Notes under the pieces: model-generated
The model's database searches: none
Seen by the model: the letters and a program-made list of their open reading frames with translations, nothing else
What the model was told of the DNA's origin: nothing
Source of the DNA: Varroa destructor
Lineage: Eukaryota; Arthropoda; Arachnida; Mesostigmata; Varroidae
Assembly: GCF_002443255.2 (NCBI RefSeq)
Contig: NW_019211457.1
Span: 26,838,921-26,902,920 of the forward strand
Direction: 5' to 3'
DNA length: 64,000 bases
Shown: piece by piece, positions 52,272-63,365 of the stretch
Layout: each line of letters begins with the position of its first letter
How positions within the stretch are numbered: position 1 is the stretch's first letter
Position numbers and translations under genes: made by a program

Positions 52272-54589
52272 CTTTAGCCAGTAGCGGTCGCAGTAGTGAA
52301 GTTAATCTGAAAAATTGTGCCACGTAAAGCAGATCACAAACAAAAAAACACTTTTTAATATAATCGCAAACACGCACACAAGTATAATTGAGATAAGTAA
52401 ACGACTATAGAGATATAATCATGCTTCAGGTGAATCCAGGAAATAAAAATAGATAATAGCTTTCCTTTTTTCTCACACATTACAGCGCACCTATGCATCG
52501 TTCGCGGGACTCGAAGCAGATATATATATATATATATATCATATCTATTGCGTAGCATAAGTCATTGTCGGAGTTTAAAACAGTAACTCTTAACGATAAT
52601 TTCAGCCTTTGCCGCTTTGCTTTTATTTGCTATAGTCTGACGCATTATTTATTGCCCCGGTAAGTCATGGTAAAAATATCGAAAATGTCGATATCTTTAT
52701 TGAAAATATGCAAAAAAAAAGCTCAAAACGTTTTAGCTGATCATATTCTGTTTTTGCGTATGAGCGAGGTAGGTGTCGATCTACACACATTTCGTTTTAA
52801 GCATTGGCTCTGTTATCTTCGAAACAGCCTATAAAGCCCATAAAATCGACAAATCGCACAAGAATTCGTTAAGGCTGCTGGAAATAGGACTCACCTGAAT
52901 CCTACAAACTTAATTCAAACTGACAACGCATGCTTCCGGATGCATGAAGGCCTATCACTTGATTTTTGGTAATTTTTCTACGTACGCTTTATTGTTCATT
53001 ACAGAATCGAACGCCATCTACAGAAAGATCTATACAATGTAACAACATACAATTAAGCGAGATTAAAAAGTATATACACGATTTACTTCCACGAAAAATA
53101 TCCAACCGCCTGACCTTTTTACACTCAGCAGGAATTGGCCAACGCATATAGTACTTTCAGCCACTACGACCTCTCAACTACGTGCCATTACACATACATC
53201 TTATATTTCGCATGCATGCCTCGTGTGACATATTTGACCGGATCGTGCGATATAGGACGTCCTATGCCATTAGCTTTGGAAATAGACGGTAGCAGCAAAC
53301 ATATGAGATGACTGCGGCCGGTTATATAGTATGCATGCATGCATGCATGCACGCACGCACGCACGCACGAACGAAGATAGGCTTGTTTACCAAGTTCTTC
53401 TTTGCTAGCAATAGTAAAACCCGTGGGGCCGCGATTACCGATATTTCGACGCTGTCAACTAATCTTTGGCTGCGGTAGCGTGTTCGTTTGGTGCTAATCA
53501 CCAATAGGTTACACTGAAGCGAATCAACCTTTTAGCCTTGACATTGAGCATCGCGGAGGTGACCTCTCTTTTTCAGGCCAGAGCTGCTGCAATACGAAAG
53601 CAACTTCGGTGTAGTTGAAGACATTAGCTAGCTATGCGTCTGTTGCTAGTACGTACGGGTAAGTGCAATGTTAGTACTCACACATGTGTGAGCTGGGCTA
53701 CCTGAAGACACGGGTAGACGGGAAGAGAAAGCATCGCAAATCACTACCATTAGACTGACCACAGGCCAGTCACGGGTCGGCTCAAAACAAACGCTGCATA
53801 AAACGATAACTCCGCAAAAATATCTACGCTTTAGGAACGTAGAGCGGGCCGCCGGGGCAGCTCGAACACCTCCTGGCAAAATAATGCGATGAGTGGCACA
53901 TTAACAGCGGGCAGAAATGCCAATACGAGGAACACATGCAGCACATAGAATCAGCATATATTTAATTATTAGTGAACAAATAGTATTAAACTTCAAGAAT
54001 ACATATCACGAAGGAGTTGACAGTAAGTAACTTTCGGCCATATCTCATTTTAAAAACAATCAGTTGTTATGACATACATTCACGACGAACTGCTATACAA
54101 TACACACGATATTCAGTCTTGTCGTACATATGAAACTGCATAAACTCTTTATGTATATTACTCTGATCTTCATCGATCCCCTGTCAACTATTGCAGGTCA
54201 TGTTGTTTCGCCATAACATGCGTCGTTTGTTCTTCATATTATAGACATGCTCATTATTACTGAGAAATAGTATTGATTTGTTTCTAGTTACCTGTTCTTT
54301 ACGTGTTTAGTTATTTTGATTAATCTACGCTAGAATTACTCTAATATATACTATGTTTTACCTCTTGAAAAGATAATTTAGCTTTGTATAGATAAGATCA
54401 TTTTTTATTAGATGGACTGAGATATTTTACGGTTATCGCCTATTGTCAAGGAGCGGTTTTGTACGAACGTGCAAATGATTCGAACCTGCCTTTCACGCAG
54501 ACTTGAAACGTGCGCATCGTGCAATTTGAAAACTGGCTTATATGAAGACGCTATAAGCTGATTCTTTTCCTACCAGTTTCCTTTTTTGA
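52272..54589. other. Spacer upstream of the C5orf22-like gene
   Basis: No gene supported. Contains a TA tract at 52521-52539 and an alternating purine-pyrimidine tract at 53331-53368. The promoter of the C5orf22-like gene should lie near 52.3-52.5 kb. Confidence 0.5.
53331..53368. repeat. (ATGC)5(ACGC)n compound microsatellite
   Basis: Five ATGC units run straight into four and a half ACGC units. The whole tract alternates purine and pyrimidine, a sequence class able to form Z-DNA. The second half looks like the first after T-to-C change and expansion. Confidence 0.92.
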
Positions 54590-55680
54590 TTACAAAAATG
54601 CCTGATTGATGTCGAGTGTAGGGACAATTTAGCAGGTTCTTTGAACATTTTGACGCAGGGCTCGTCGGAAGCATCTGTTTAAGGTCGTAGAGCATCCCCA
54701 TTAACTTAGCGTTGCCGTACTTACCGGTGTCCTCTGATCGGTGCGATGTATCTAGCTCAAAATCAGCCGTAATTCAGCGAATTATGCTGTCATAAGAAGT
54801 TTCTTCGTCTCATTCCTTAGCGATGCAATGGTCTCTTTCTTTTCTCTGGCCGCTACCGCTATGAAAAATACATACAGTTACAATGTAACCGAACTTCTCG
54901 ACACCTCGTACTAGAACGTCAGCACCGTTCCTTTGGCCGATCAAGATGATCGGAAATTTACCAACCACCTAACGAAGTCTCAAAAATTTTCGACGCTTAT
55001 CAAATCCGTTTATAATGTGTACGATCTGCACGACGCGACCTGTGGGTTTGCGCCAATATAAACCACTGCAGGGTTACAGGGATACACTTTTGGCAAGCGC
55101 TCAACATCTGGTGACGTGATTGCGGTAAATATTGTTGTGCGCTTACACTTCAGGAAACAAGGTTTGATCTCCCTCAGCATAAGCAGTGCCTGCCTTGGGT
55201 TTGTGACAAGCACTAAACTTCATGTCAGTCGTTCGATCGGCTTCATCAGGAGCATTGTTGGCAAAAGCAGACATTGATTTTCCCGAACGTCCTCTGTGTA
55301 ACTGTGACGATCTCGTAATCCCAAAAAAATATTCTTCCATGGAATGATCTTCAAATAAAGCTACTGCCATATGCATTTTTTACCAAATGTGGTCGTTCCT
55401 TTTTCGATCTGATAAACGAGCTCATCAGTGGATCGATGATGATGATGCTACATAGGATCTAGTCGGCTGTCTCAACAATACCTTGCTGTAACAGAAGTGA
55501 AACCCAACATAACGGCGGCAGCGAATCGTCATGCGTTTTTTCCAAACCCATCCCAACTGCGCTTATAATAATCAAGCTTTATGAACCAATCATTGCATCG
55601 AAGTTTCCTTGTTGTATCCATATTAATCGAGAGTAGTTATGACCTTAAACGGAACATTCCGTTCGCTGCACCGTGATGGA
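54590..55680 (-). pseudogene. DEAD-box RNA helicase relic, DDX3/Vasa-like
   Basis: Decayed helicase read across three minus-strand frames with stops and shifts. In order: a P-loop-like ISAVGMGLEKT near 55534-55566; an intact DEADR at 55233-55247 followed by TDMKF; then KRTTIFTAITSPDVERL, where the SAT motif and the following helix belong; NPAVVYIGA; VVQIVHIINGFDKRRKFL; PIILIGQRNGADVLV (motif IV region, about 54937-54956); IFHSGSGQRKERD; and HRSEDTGKYGN (decayed HRIGRTGR, about 54715-54748), with LMGMLYDLKQMLP after it. Motif V is lost. No introns are evident between the motifs, which suggests a processed retrocopy. The order and spacing make the helicase call firm; the DDX3/Vasa assignment is less so. 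Confidence 0.68.
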
Positions 55681-57197
55681 CTCAGGATGTTGTCGTTTTT
55701 AATTGAAACAGGTTTGCTGTTAAAAAAGGTTTGCTAATCTGGTACTGGTTGAGTTCTTTCTGAGTCAAGGGATTACCATCAGAGTTCCAGATTGCTAAAT
55801 TTTACCGAAGAGACAGGTCTTTACTGGTCTTCTTCCTCCAGAGATTCACGGCAAATTGTCCCGCTTTTCTGTTACCACATCCAAATAGTCAAGTAATATG
55901 TCCTTTCCTTTACGCTTAAGGTTATTATGGTCAATTAACATATTTTCTAGAGCATCCCAATAGAACACACTTCCTATCATTATATTTACCGATTCGTCTT
56001 TTCCACGGAGCTATATCTAGGCAGCGTTCCTTTATAGTCCCGACCACCCTAATCGGATTTCTGTTCCGATCTCGGCTTATCGAGTTCCTCTTCAACCTGA
56101 AGTCTCTTGGAGCGCCTTAGCTTCAGTTCAATTGTATAGTCAGGACTTCAGGAAGGACCGTCTACCTTATTGATGCTCTCACTTTGCAGCTTTAGCTGTC
56201 CTTTATGAGAAGTCCTTTCCTTTGGCAAGCAGCTCCTTAAGTATAGTGGATAACTTTTTCGTTTCTATTCTTCGAATAGGTCTTATGCCAGACGCTGCAA
56301 TTGGACTGACCTGGTTCGTTATTTTCAATGATTATAACCTTTTCCGGGTCATTCCTTAATTACTTTTTCAAACGTCTATTTTAAGGCTGACATTTTGATC
56401 TGCTTCGCGCTGCCACTGATCTATCTACGTTTTGATTAATGTTACCTAGCGTCACGTGCAGATCTCTTTCCAATTTTAACTAACAGTTTGTTCGATTTTC
56501 TTCCCTACCATTCAGCGGGTCTCAGCTACCCTTGGCCATTTCGCTGGTCCTCTGATCGTTTGTTCTTTTGACTTGAAGGTCTTTAACGAGACGCATATGA
56601 AGGCCAAATATCTCCATTAGATGAATACTTCAGCCTTATAACTTCCTTATAAATCACCTCAATAGCGCCTATGCTGTCCTAATCAAATAACTCGACAACC
56701 CATGGAACAGTGCGTTCGGTGCATATCCGCAAGTCTAAAATATGATTTTCCCGAGAAACAGTGGAAGTGCATTCTGGAAACATAGGTCCCTAACCAAACC
56801 ATTCTAAGTCGTAACCATCCTAACCAAACTAAGTTCCTCGTCAACTATAGTATTATAGTAAAGTCAGAAATAAATTGTTAAGTTTATTTGTAAATAACCC
56901 GACGTTGTTGGTATGTTTTTCACACTGTGAACAATATTTGTCTGAAGAGACAATACAGGATAACCATAAATGGTCCTAGAGCATCGGTTGAATAAGGTTC
57001 AGTGTCAGATTCATATACAAATCGTGTTTACTAAGTCTGTCACCTCAACACCGAATTAATTCAAGGTTGCAATCCATGCGCTGCACATTATGTTACAATA
57101 AATTAAAAGACACACACTAAGCTTTATAAGCATACTTATAATAAATGTTTTGAATTTCACGTCCGGTACTACCGTTAAGCGATAAAGTGTCCACGTC

Positions 57198-57283
57198 TAG
57201 ATTCGAACCCAGATCATTTCACGTGTCCCTGAGATCAGTATGCAGGCCTGTCATCATTGGACCATCGCAGAGACTCGTACTGC
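57198..57283 (-). other. tRNA-like block, possible SINE head or tRNA relic
   Basis: On the minus strand an 86-nt segment starts GTCTCTG and ends CGTGGAC. These ends pair at six of seven positions (two wobble), like an acceptor stem. A good B box (GGTTCGAATCT) sits at the right place, and a degenerate A box (TGGTCCAATGATGA) lies near the 5' end. The T stem pairs poorly, so it is unlikely to be a working tRNA. Confidence 0.4.
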
Positions 57284-57411
57284 GCTGCAGACAAATGAAT
57301 TTAAAAGCCGTTTTTTTATGAACAGCCGGATTGTCATCTGTGAGGTCGCTCAGAGATCATATTGACTTCTGTCTTAATATCGTCGACACTGATTCTTGTT
57401 GTCCAACTCAC

Positions 57412-57700
57412 CTCCTCGTTACTGCTAAATGTATCCGGTGTCTCCGTGATGGCGGCAGAGTCTCAGACGCAACGCTTTGAAAATGCTGCAGTTAAAGGTG
57501 TTGAACACTTTTGATAATAGAAGAGGATACGCTTCCTTTGGACACTCACAGTCTCGTAAGACGTCCACGACAGAATCGTATTCTCGATTATTGTACCACG
57601 TCCTTATGTCACTAAGAATATGACTCGTTTCAGCTAACACCGTGGCTGTTGCTCCTGCGCTGCTGTGAGTTCTCTATAGGCAGGGGTGCACTGTATCAGC
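57412..57700 (-). other. Coding-like block with splice donor
   Basis: A minus frame of about 80 codons ends at a TAG about 30 bases before a consensus donor (GAG|GTGAGT). It reads, in part, LSDIRTWYNNREYDSVVDVL, which resembles by eye the helical repeat of MA3 domains (eIF4G/PDCD4). Because the stop precedes the donor, this is either a pseudogene piece or a 5' UTR exon. The assignment is weak. Confidence 0.25.
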
Positions 57701-58546
57701 GAAGTCCTACTACAGGCCAGACTTATTCATTCAACAACATTGGCCGGGAAGGGAAGCCAGGAAGGTAGGCGCTGGCTGTCACAGAACCCAAGCATCGCTC
57801 AGCCGCTTCACCGTTCTATGTTGATTGACGCTCGTCGTATAGATGATGCCAATGATCTATGTTGGGCGTAACGCTTGCCGCATTGCTCTCTCAATGAGCT
57901 ACGATAGAGGGGCATGCCCTTCGAGGAGGACAAGCAATGTTGTTATTTAGTAGGAGGAAACAGAGAGGCCCGAAGTATTATAAATTCAGTGAAGGAAAGG
58001 ACATTGGCTAATGGATTATACCAGACGTAGAGAGAAAGGGCTTAGAAAGCCACAAGCCGCCCCAAAAGGCTTGTTATTATAGTAATATAATTTGTCGAAA
58101 ACTGTTGTAACATGTGCATATACACTGTCAGTCTTGGAAATGAATAATTGTACTTTTACTGTAACAAAACCAAGCTAATGTATTCATTGTGGTAATAGCT
58201 AAGTTCGTAAGTGAATATGTTGAACGTTCATTAGCTAAACTTAGCAGATTGAGACAGGGATCAATAAATTCATCAACGTTTATTCGATATTTTGCCATTA
58301 GAAGGAATAGATGTTTTAGGTGGGAAAAGTGGTTCATTCAATGTCATTGGCGCTCATTTATGTTGGAATTGCGGAAATACGGGGAGACATCAGACAAACT
58401 TGAGATATTTCCGAGCGTGGCAGGTTAGCAAAGAAATAAGAACAGGAAAAACATACAGAAGGCATATAAATATGCATTGATATAACAGCGACGATGTTTG
58501 AGACTGATTTCGATAGTTTTGTTTATTCAACTAAAAACAAGAAAAA

Positions 58547-60303
58547 ATGCCCTTCTTGGTGGCCTTCTTGCTTATTTGTTTATGGCTGTTCTGTCAAAGG
58601 ACAGCATGCAATGAGGCGTTCAACAAAAACGTCGACGAAAAAGGTCAGACTAAACTAACAATAAACATAGCGTATAATATGACATGATCACACGCGTGCC
58701 GTGATTTAATAAATTAACTCAAATTCTCAGCAAATTATGGACGGCACCTATCAAGTTGAAGTGCTGCTAGAATAATGATGAAACGGAAGTTTTCATAGGT
58801 TTAAGGAAAGTTTTGCTATATTGTAAGTCTGCATTCAATGTGCGTACAGGTAAAAAGCGGAGGTAAGTGGAATGAAGTTTTGAGAAAGTACCGATATAAC
58901 TTCAGGTCTTTTTCGAATGTGCAGTGATGGCTATCAGTTGTAAGTTATTTGCGCTAGAACTGCAACTATATATATGTAGTAGTAAATTTTAAGAAGCAGA
59001 CATTCATAACAAAATGTGACATGACTAATCCCTCGTGGTAGTCAGCGTTTGTCTAGCTACACACAAACAGAAGCTATAAAAAGATACAGCACGTGTTTAG
59101 TACAGGGAATGTGTTACAATGGCATGGTGCGTTTGTTACGTTATTTTTAGTTCGACTCGGTGTATGCACGGATATCGGTTCCAAAATCGAATGTCTCCCA
59201 CGTTCGTTTATCTTTGAAGCTTGTCAAGGGCCTGAACAATGCTCTTGGGCTGCGGGTACCATGATTTGTGTTGACGGCCAGTGCCAATGCAGAGACGGAC
59301 TTCGGTAAGGGCTACGTGACCTTAATGTGTTTATCATCAGATATTATATAGGCAGTTTAGTTGGCAACATGATAGAAAATAATAAATATTTACGGTAACG
59401 ATTTGACCTGATTGATCGTTCCCTAAATCCCTTATTTTTGTTTCGTTTGTCTTTGTCTCAATCAGGTTAACTTCGGATCGTATATGTACGGTTCATGAAC
59501 TGTCCGGCCCCGTGCGCCCGTTGGTGTTTAGCTCATTGGCCGTTATATTATTTACTTACGTTATAATTGTGCTCAATATATTGCTTGATATTGAAGAGCG
59601 TCGAAAATTCGCATCCTTGCCTTCTCCAACAGTAATCGTCAATGACCAGTTCGACAATAGGAAATTTAAAAAGTTCAATGATCAACTGGATGAAGCATTG
59701 GACAGCTCATTGAACAGCGTACCATCGGAAGAGATTCACGAACATCGAAACAAAAGCAGAAGTACGAAATCAGTAACGCTCCATCAAAACGAAGCAATTC
59801 CCAAAACGAAGAGCAAGCCAAGTGGCCAAATAGCTAAGATTCGAAGATCGACAAAACCTTCCATAAAGCAAACTCGAGGCTGTTTGTTTCTTTCGGATCA
59901 TATCTACGAAGGAATAAGGCTTCAACCACTTCCAATTGAGCTTAGCACTAATAACGGCAATAATGAAGTCCATGACTCTGTCACACCGCTAAGAACAAGG
60001 CAGATTGCATACAGGACACTAGTCAAACTGTGCACGGAGCGTCTTGTTAAAAAGATGGCAGACATGTACTTCCTCCAGTGCGAGGCCAAAGCTGGCGGTG
60101 ACGATCGATACGAGCCCACCGCTTCGTTTCTAGTAAACGATCCCGTTTATGGAACGGATATTCTGTCATGTGATGATGTGCATTTTTCGTTTCGTAGAAT
60201 GAAGTCAATTATAACGTCTCTTTTGACTGAAAAAATACATATTTCTATTTCTGGGTTAGACATGGCTAATATGACCAAGGTAGCGGAGGCTCGTTTGATG
60301 TAG
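58547..60303 (+). CDS. Single-pass membrane protein with EB-like Cys-rich ectodomain
   Basis: Exons 58547-58643, 59151-59304 and 59466-60303, all GT-AG, join in phases 1 and 2 to 362 residues. The first exon is too short to stand out alone. It supplies the ATG and a signal peptide (MPFLVAFLLICLWLFCQRTA). The ectodomain, about residues 21-103, has eight cysteines at 38, 47, 57, 63, 72, 77, 79 and 91. The pattern CxxxxxC, eight residues, CxxxxCxC resembles the arthropod EB module (ACQGPEQCSWAAG, CVDGQCQCRDGLR). One membrane span follows at about 104-124, so the protein is type I. The remaining 238 residues are cytoplasmic: a Lys/Ser/Arg-rich linker (about 165-205), then a region that looks folded. 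I know no named protein with this layout. A receptor or adhesion role is inference. A polyadenylation signal follows at 60524-60529. Confidence 0.68.
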
Positions 60304-60523
60304 AAAAAACTTAAAATCGCCCACAAGACCTGCATCGGACAAAGGACAGGGTTCTGCAAGCTTCCTATATTGGAGAATTTTCAAAGTTTAGATAACAGTT
60401 TGACTGGAATAATTATCGTTATGCGTTGAATGCTTAATGGTATAAGCAAGGAAGAAACACATTCTGTTGCTTCAAAAATGCAATTGCACATTCACATAAA
60501 CCTTTGACCCCTTTAATGACTCA

Positions 60524-60529
60524 AATAAA
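60524..60529 (+). terminator. Polyadenylation signal (candidate)
   Basis: AATAAA about 220 bases after the stop of the EB-like membrane protein gene, at a normal distance for a 3' UTR end. Confidence 0.4.
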
Positions 60530-60846
60530 AACAGCTTAACAGCCGACAGTGATCTCTTTATATCAGTCCTAGTGCCGACGCTAAAGAACAAACTCCGACA
60601 ATAGCATTTTTAATATATCAAGTAAGTAACCACAATTTGTAATTTCTCAATACTTGTATGTTTATTTTTCAAGTTTAGCTCTCTCGCTTTCTTACTGTTT
60701 GTTACTTAGTCTCCTGAATCCTGTACTCTACAGTCGACCTTCCCATTCCAACTCTTCATCCATATCATCATCTTCGACATTCTCCTCCTATATAAGTTAT
60801 ATACACAATCCTAAGACCTGCCTTTTTTTGTGTCGTATCTTTGTCC

Positions 60847-60897
<51 letters not shown>

Positions 60898-63365
60898 TTG
60901 AGCAAAAATAGTTATGTCTAAGTGCGAAAAATTTGATTTTTTTTTTAATATTTTGCAGTTCCATATCGATTGACACTCCTTTTGCTGGTAATCTTTTTAC
61001 TTGATTGCTTAGTTGGTGTTGTTTGTTGGCACGCTGCGATCCTCAACAGTAGTAGCTATTCTATGGACTAATTTACCAGCTCCCATAATTTACTTGTATG
61101 CGAATGTTATCTATATGTATAGCATAAGGTATCAGTTTTTGCCATCTCTGCCGCTAGTAGGCATGTTCTCCGCATTCATATGTTGTTTCTATTTCATTTC
61201 ATCTTTTACAAATAGTCCGTTTTCCATATTAATTGTGTTACTGATACAGAGCAATGTGACCAAATTGCTTTAAGAAGGACAATTGTAGCTTATTCCTATC
61301 TTGTCTCCCGTGTTTCCAGGGCTCATTATCTAATCACCTATCGCTAATAATTGATTATGATCTTTGCATACATCAAAGGTTACGCGTATATAGATATCTA
61401 TATTGTCGTCTATAAACAGTGTTTATTCGAAGTCTAAAACGAATTATGTGTCATGGGCCTACTCGTGGCTAGGTTATATAAAATAATTATACGATCATTA
61501 TTTTAAAACAGAAAATAAAGCGTAATATATTTTTAGTACGTTTCTCTTTGTTCATTTTTACATAAACGCATAAGCAACGAGGTCGCTGTGCAAGCCTAGT
61601 ATATTACGAAACATTATTATAATGTAAGGGTTTAGCTGTTTCCACTGGCTGATACTGATACATGTCTAATAATTACCATAAATATTGTAGTATTTTCAAA
61701 ATCATATTTGTCCTATTCATTTCGATTCATCATTTTCTGCAATATTCCGTCTGCGAGTGTGTGTATCCAAATTGTATATTGTGAAGGAACCAGGTCGCCA
61801 ATAGGCGTCTGACCGAGTTGCCGGCCAATCGAAAGACTTATGATATCGTCGGGATATCATCAGTTTCGGGATTCATGACTTTTATTTCGAGCCGCTACAG
61901 TATGAAATAGAACGCCAGGTATATTTGTTCTGTAGTTTTTCTATACCATCGGTTTCTGTTCCTCGCTGTATTTTGCAAAGAATGGTACGGTAGACGCGGT
62001 TCCTCGAATTTTTCGAAGTAACTTTTTTTTAATTTGTCCCCTAATTGATTCAAGTCTAGCAAGTTCATATACATCTGGTTATAAATTCCGTTTATTTCTT
62101 TTTGCTATTATATATCTATATCAGCATCTGTCTTACTTTTTTTTTGCACATCCCCATCGCTTCCATACGGGTGCACATCTGTTCTGTTTCGAACAAAGAT
62201 GCGTTATTACACTTGAACATCCAATAATAATAATTATTATTATTATTGTAGTAATAATAGCAGTCATAGATTTGTCCCCTAAGTATTTATGTTCGGTTCA
62301 CACAGACCACATATTCGATTTATATATTTAGACAAAGTTTCTCATTCTTTCTAAATAAATCTTTCACCCGTATCGTTAAAGCAATTGACTACCATTTTCT
62401 ACAATTATCATATATAGATATAAATGTATATGTTGGTATGTTTATCCCATGTAGTAAATATTTATCTACATGATACTTTTTCCACTATATTCCTCATACT
62501 TAGCTTCTCCGCTGATAATAATCATGTTCGTATTGCTTATATTCCACATTTGCCCCAGCATATCTGTCTGCATAAAAAAAAATCTTTGTTTCGTTCATTT
62601 ATTAAACCTAACTTCCTAGAACGCGATCCCACAATATTGATAGTTTTCCTGTTGTCTAATAATCTATGGAAACAGCTTTGCCGATAGACACTTTGGCGCT
62701 GTTAACCTGTAAAAACTGTCGTAGCGGTAAAAATTAGCGCTAGGTGATAATTCTAAAGCCACATGTAAGAATGAAGCTTTTGTTGCTTGCGAAGGCTCAA
62801 AATAGTAGAGATTCAAGCTGTGTGCGATATTCAAAACATTGCTCTACCAGATGGGTCGTTTCGAGCTAAGTAAAGATTAAGACAAACATCTTAAGAGGCT
62901 TCAGATTTCTCTTACATTTCTATAAACCACAAGCCAGAAAAGTTCATTGGGAAAAATCGAGCTAAAAAATCGTGAGTTGAAAAATCGTCGGCCAACTTAG
63001 CCAGTATAGTAGACATTCTAGTCCTGTGCGTACTTAAGACTTTGTGGTTTATAGAATCGTGGCAAAAAAATAAAAGGGTATTGTCAATTATTTTGGTTTA
63101 TGAACACCTCATACATCGGGCACATATACTCTCAATTAAAGAAACAAAAGACCAACATATAATATGTGCGATAACTCACACTAATCAAATGAAATTCTGT
63201 GTTGACCATACGCTCGTCAAGTGTGTCCTTAATTTGATTTAGTAATTTCTAATTTTATTTGGATCAGTAGCCCTTGTGTATCTGCCTAGCATTTAAATTA
63301 ATTATATGGGCTTAATTAATTCGTGCGACCTTCGTCGATGGTTTCTATTCATTAGGCCCAGTGAA
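60530..63365. other. Intergenic spacer, convergent gene ends
   Basis: Lies between the 3' ends of the EB-like gene (+) and the PI3K gene (-). Very T-rich on the plus strand, which produces artificial hydrophobic ORFs. Contains the TA tract at 60848-60893 and an AAT/ATT palindromic simple repeat at about 62223-62247. Confidence 0.5.
60848..60893. repeat. TA microsatellite
   Basis: About 23 uninterrupted TA units, the longest such tract in the window. Confidence 0.95.

Larger units (their letters stand above)
55681..58546. other. Spacer with decayed sequence and tRNA-like block
   Basis: No intact gene. On the minus strand, 55.8-56.5 kb still reads in protein-like pieces between stops and may be the eroded N-terminal part of the helicase relic or another dead element. 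At 57198-57283 (-) there is a tRNA-like block, and at 57412-57700 (-) a coding-like block. Confidence 0.4.

Noticed and set aside
54900..55060. Reading of PIILIGQRNGADVLV as an alpha/beta-hydrolase (KANSL3-like) fragment
   Set aside because: The flanking DEADR, KRRKFL, GQRKERD and HRSEDTGKYG segments fit a DEAD-box helicase in order and spacing, which explains the whole interval better.
57860..57900. Box A-like tRNA sequence on the minus strand (TAGCTCATTGAGAGAGCA)
   Set aside because: No B box or cloverleaf pairing follows at the needed distance.
60654..61273. Hydrophobic plus-strand ORFs resembling membrane proteins
   Set aside because: They are translations of T-rich simple sequence, including a TA microsatellite, with no family features.
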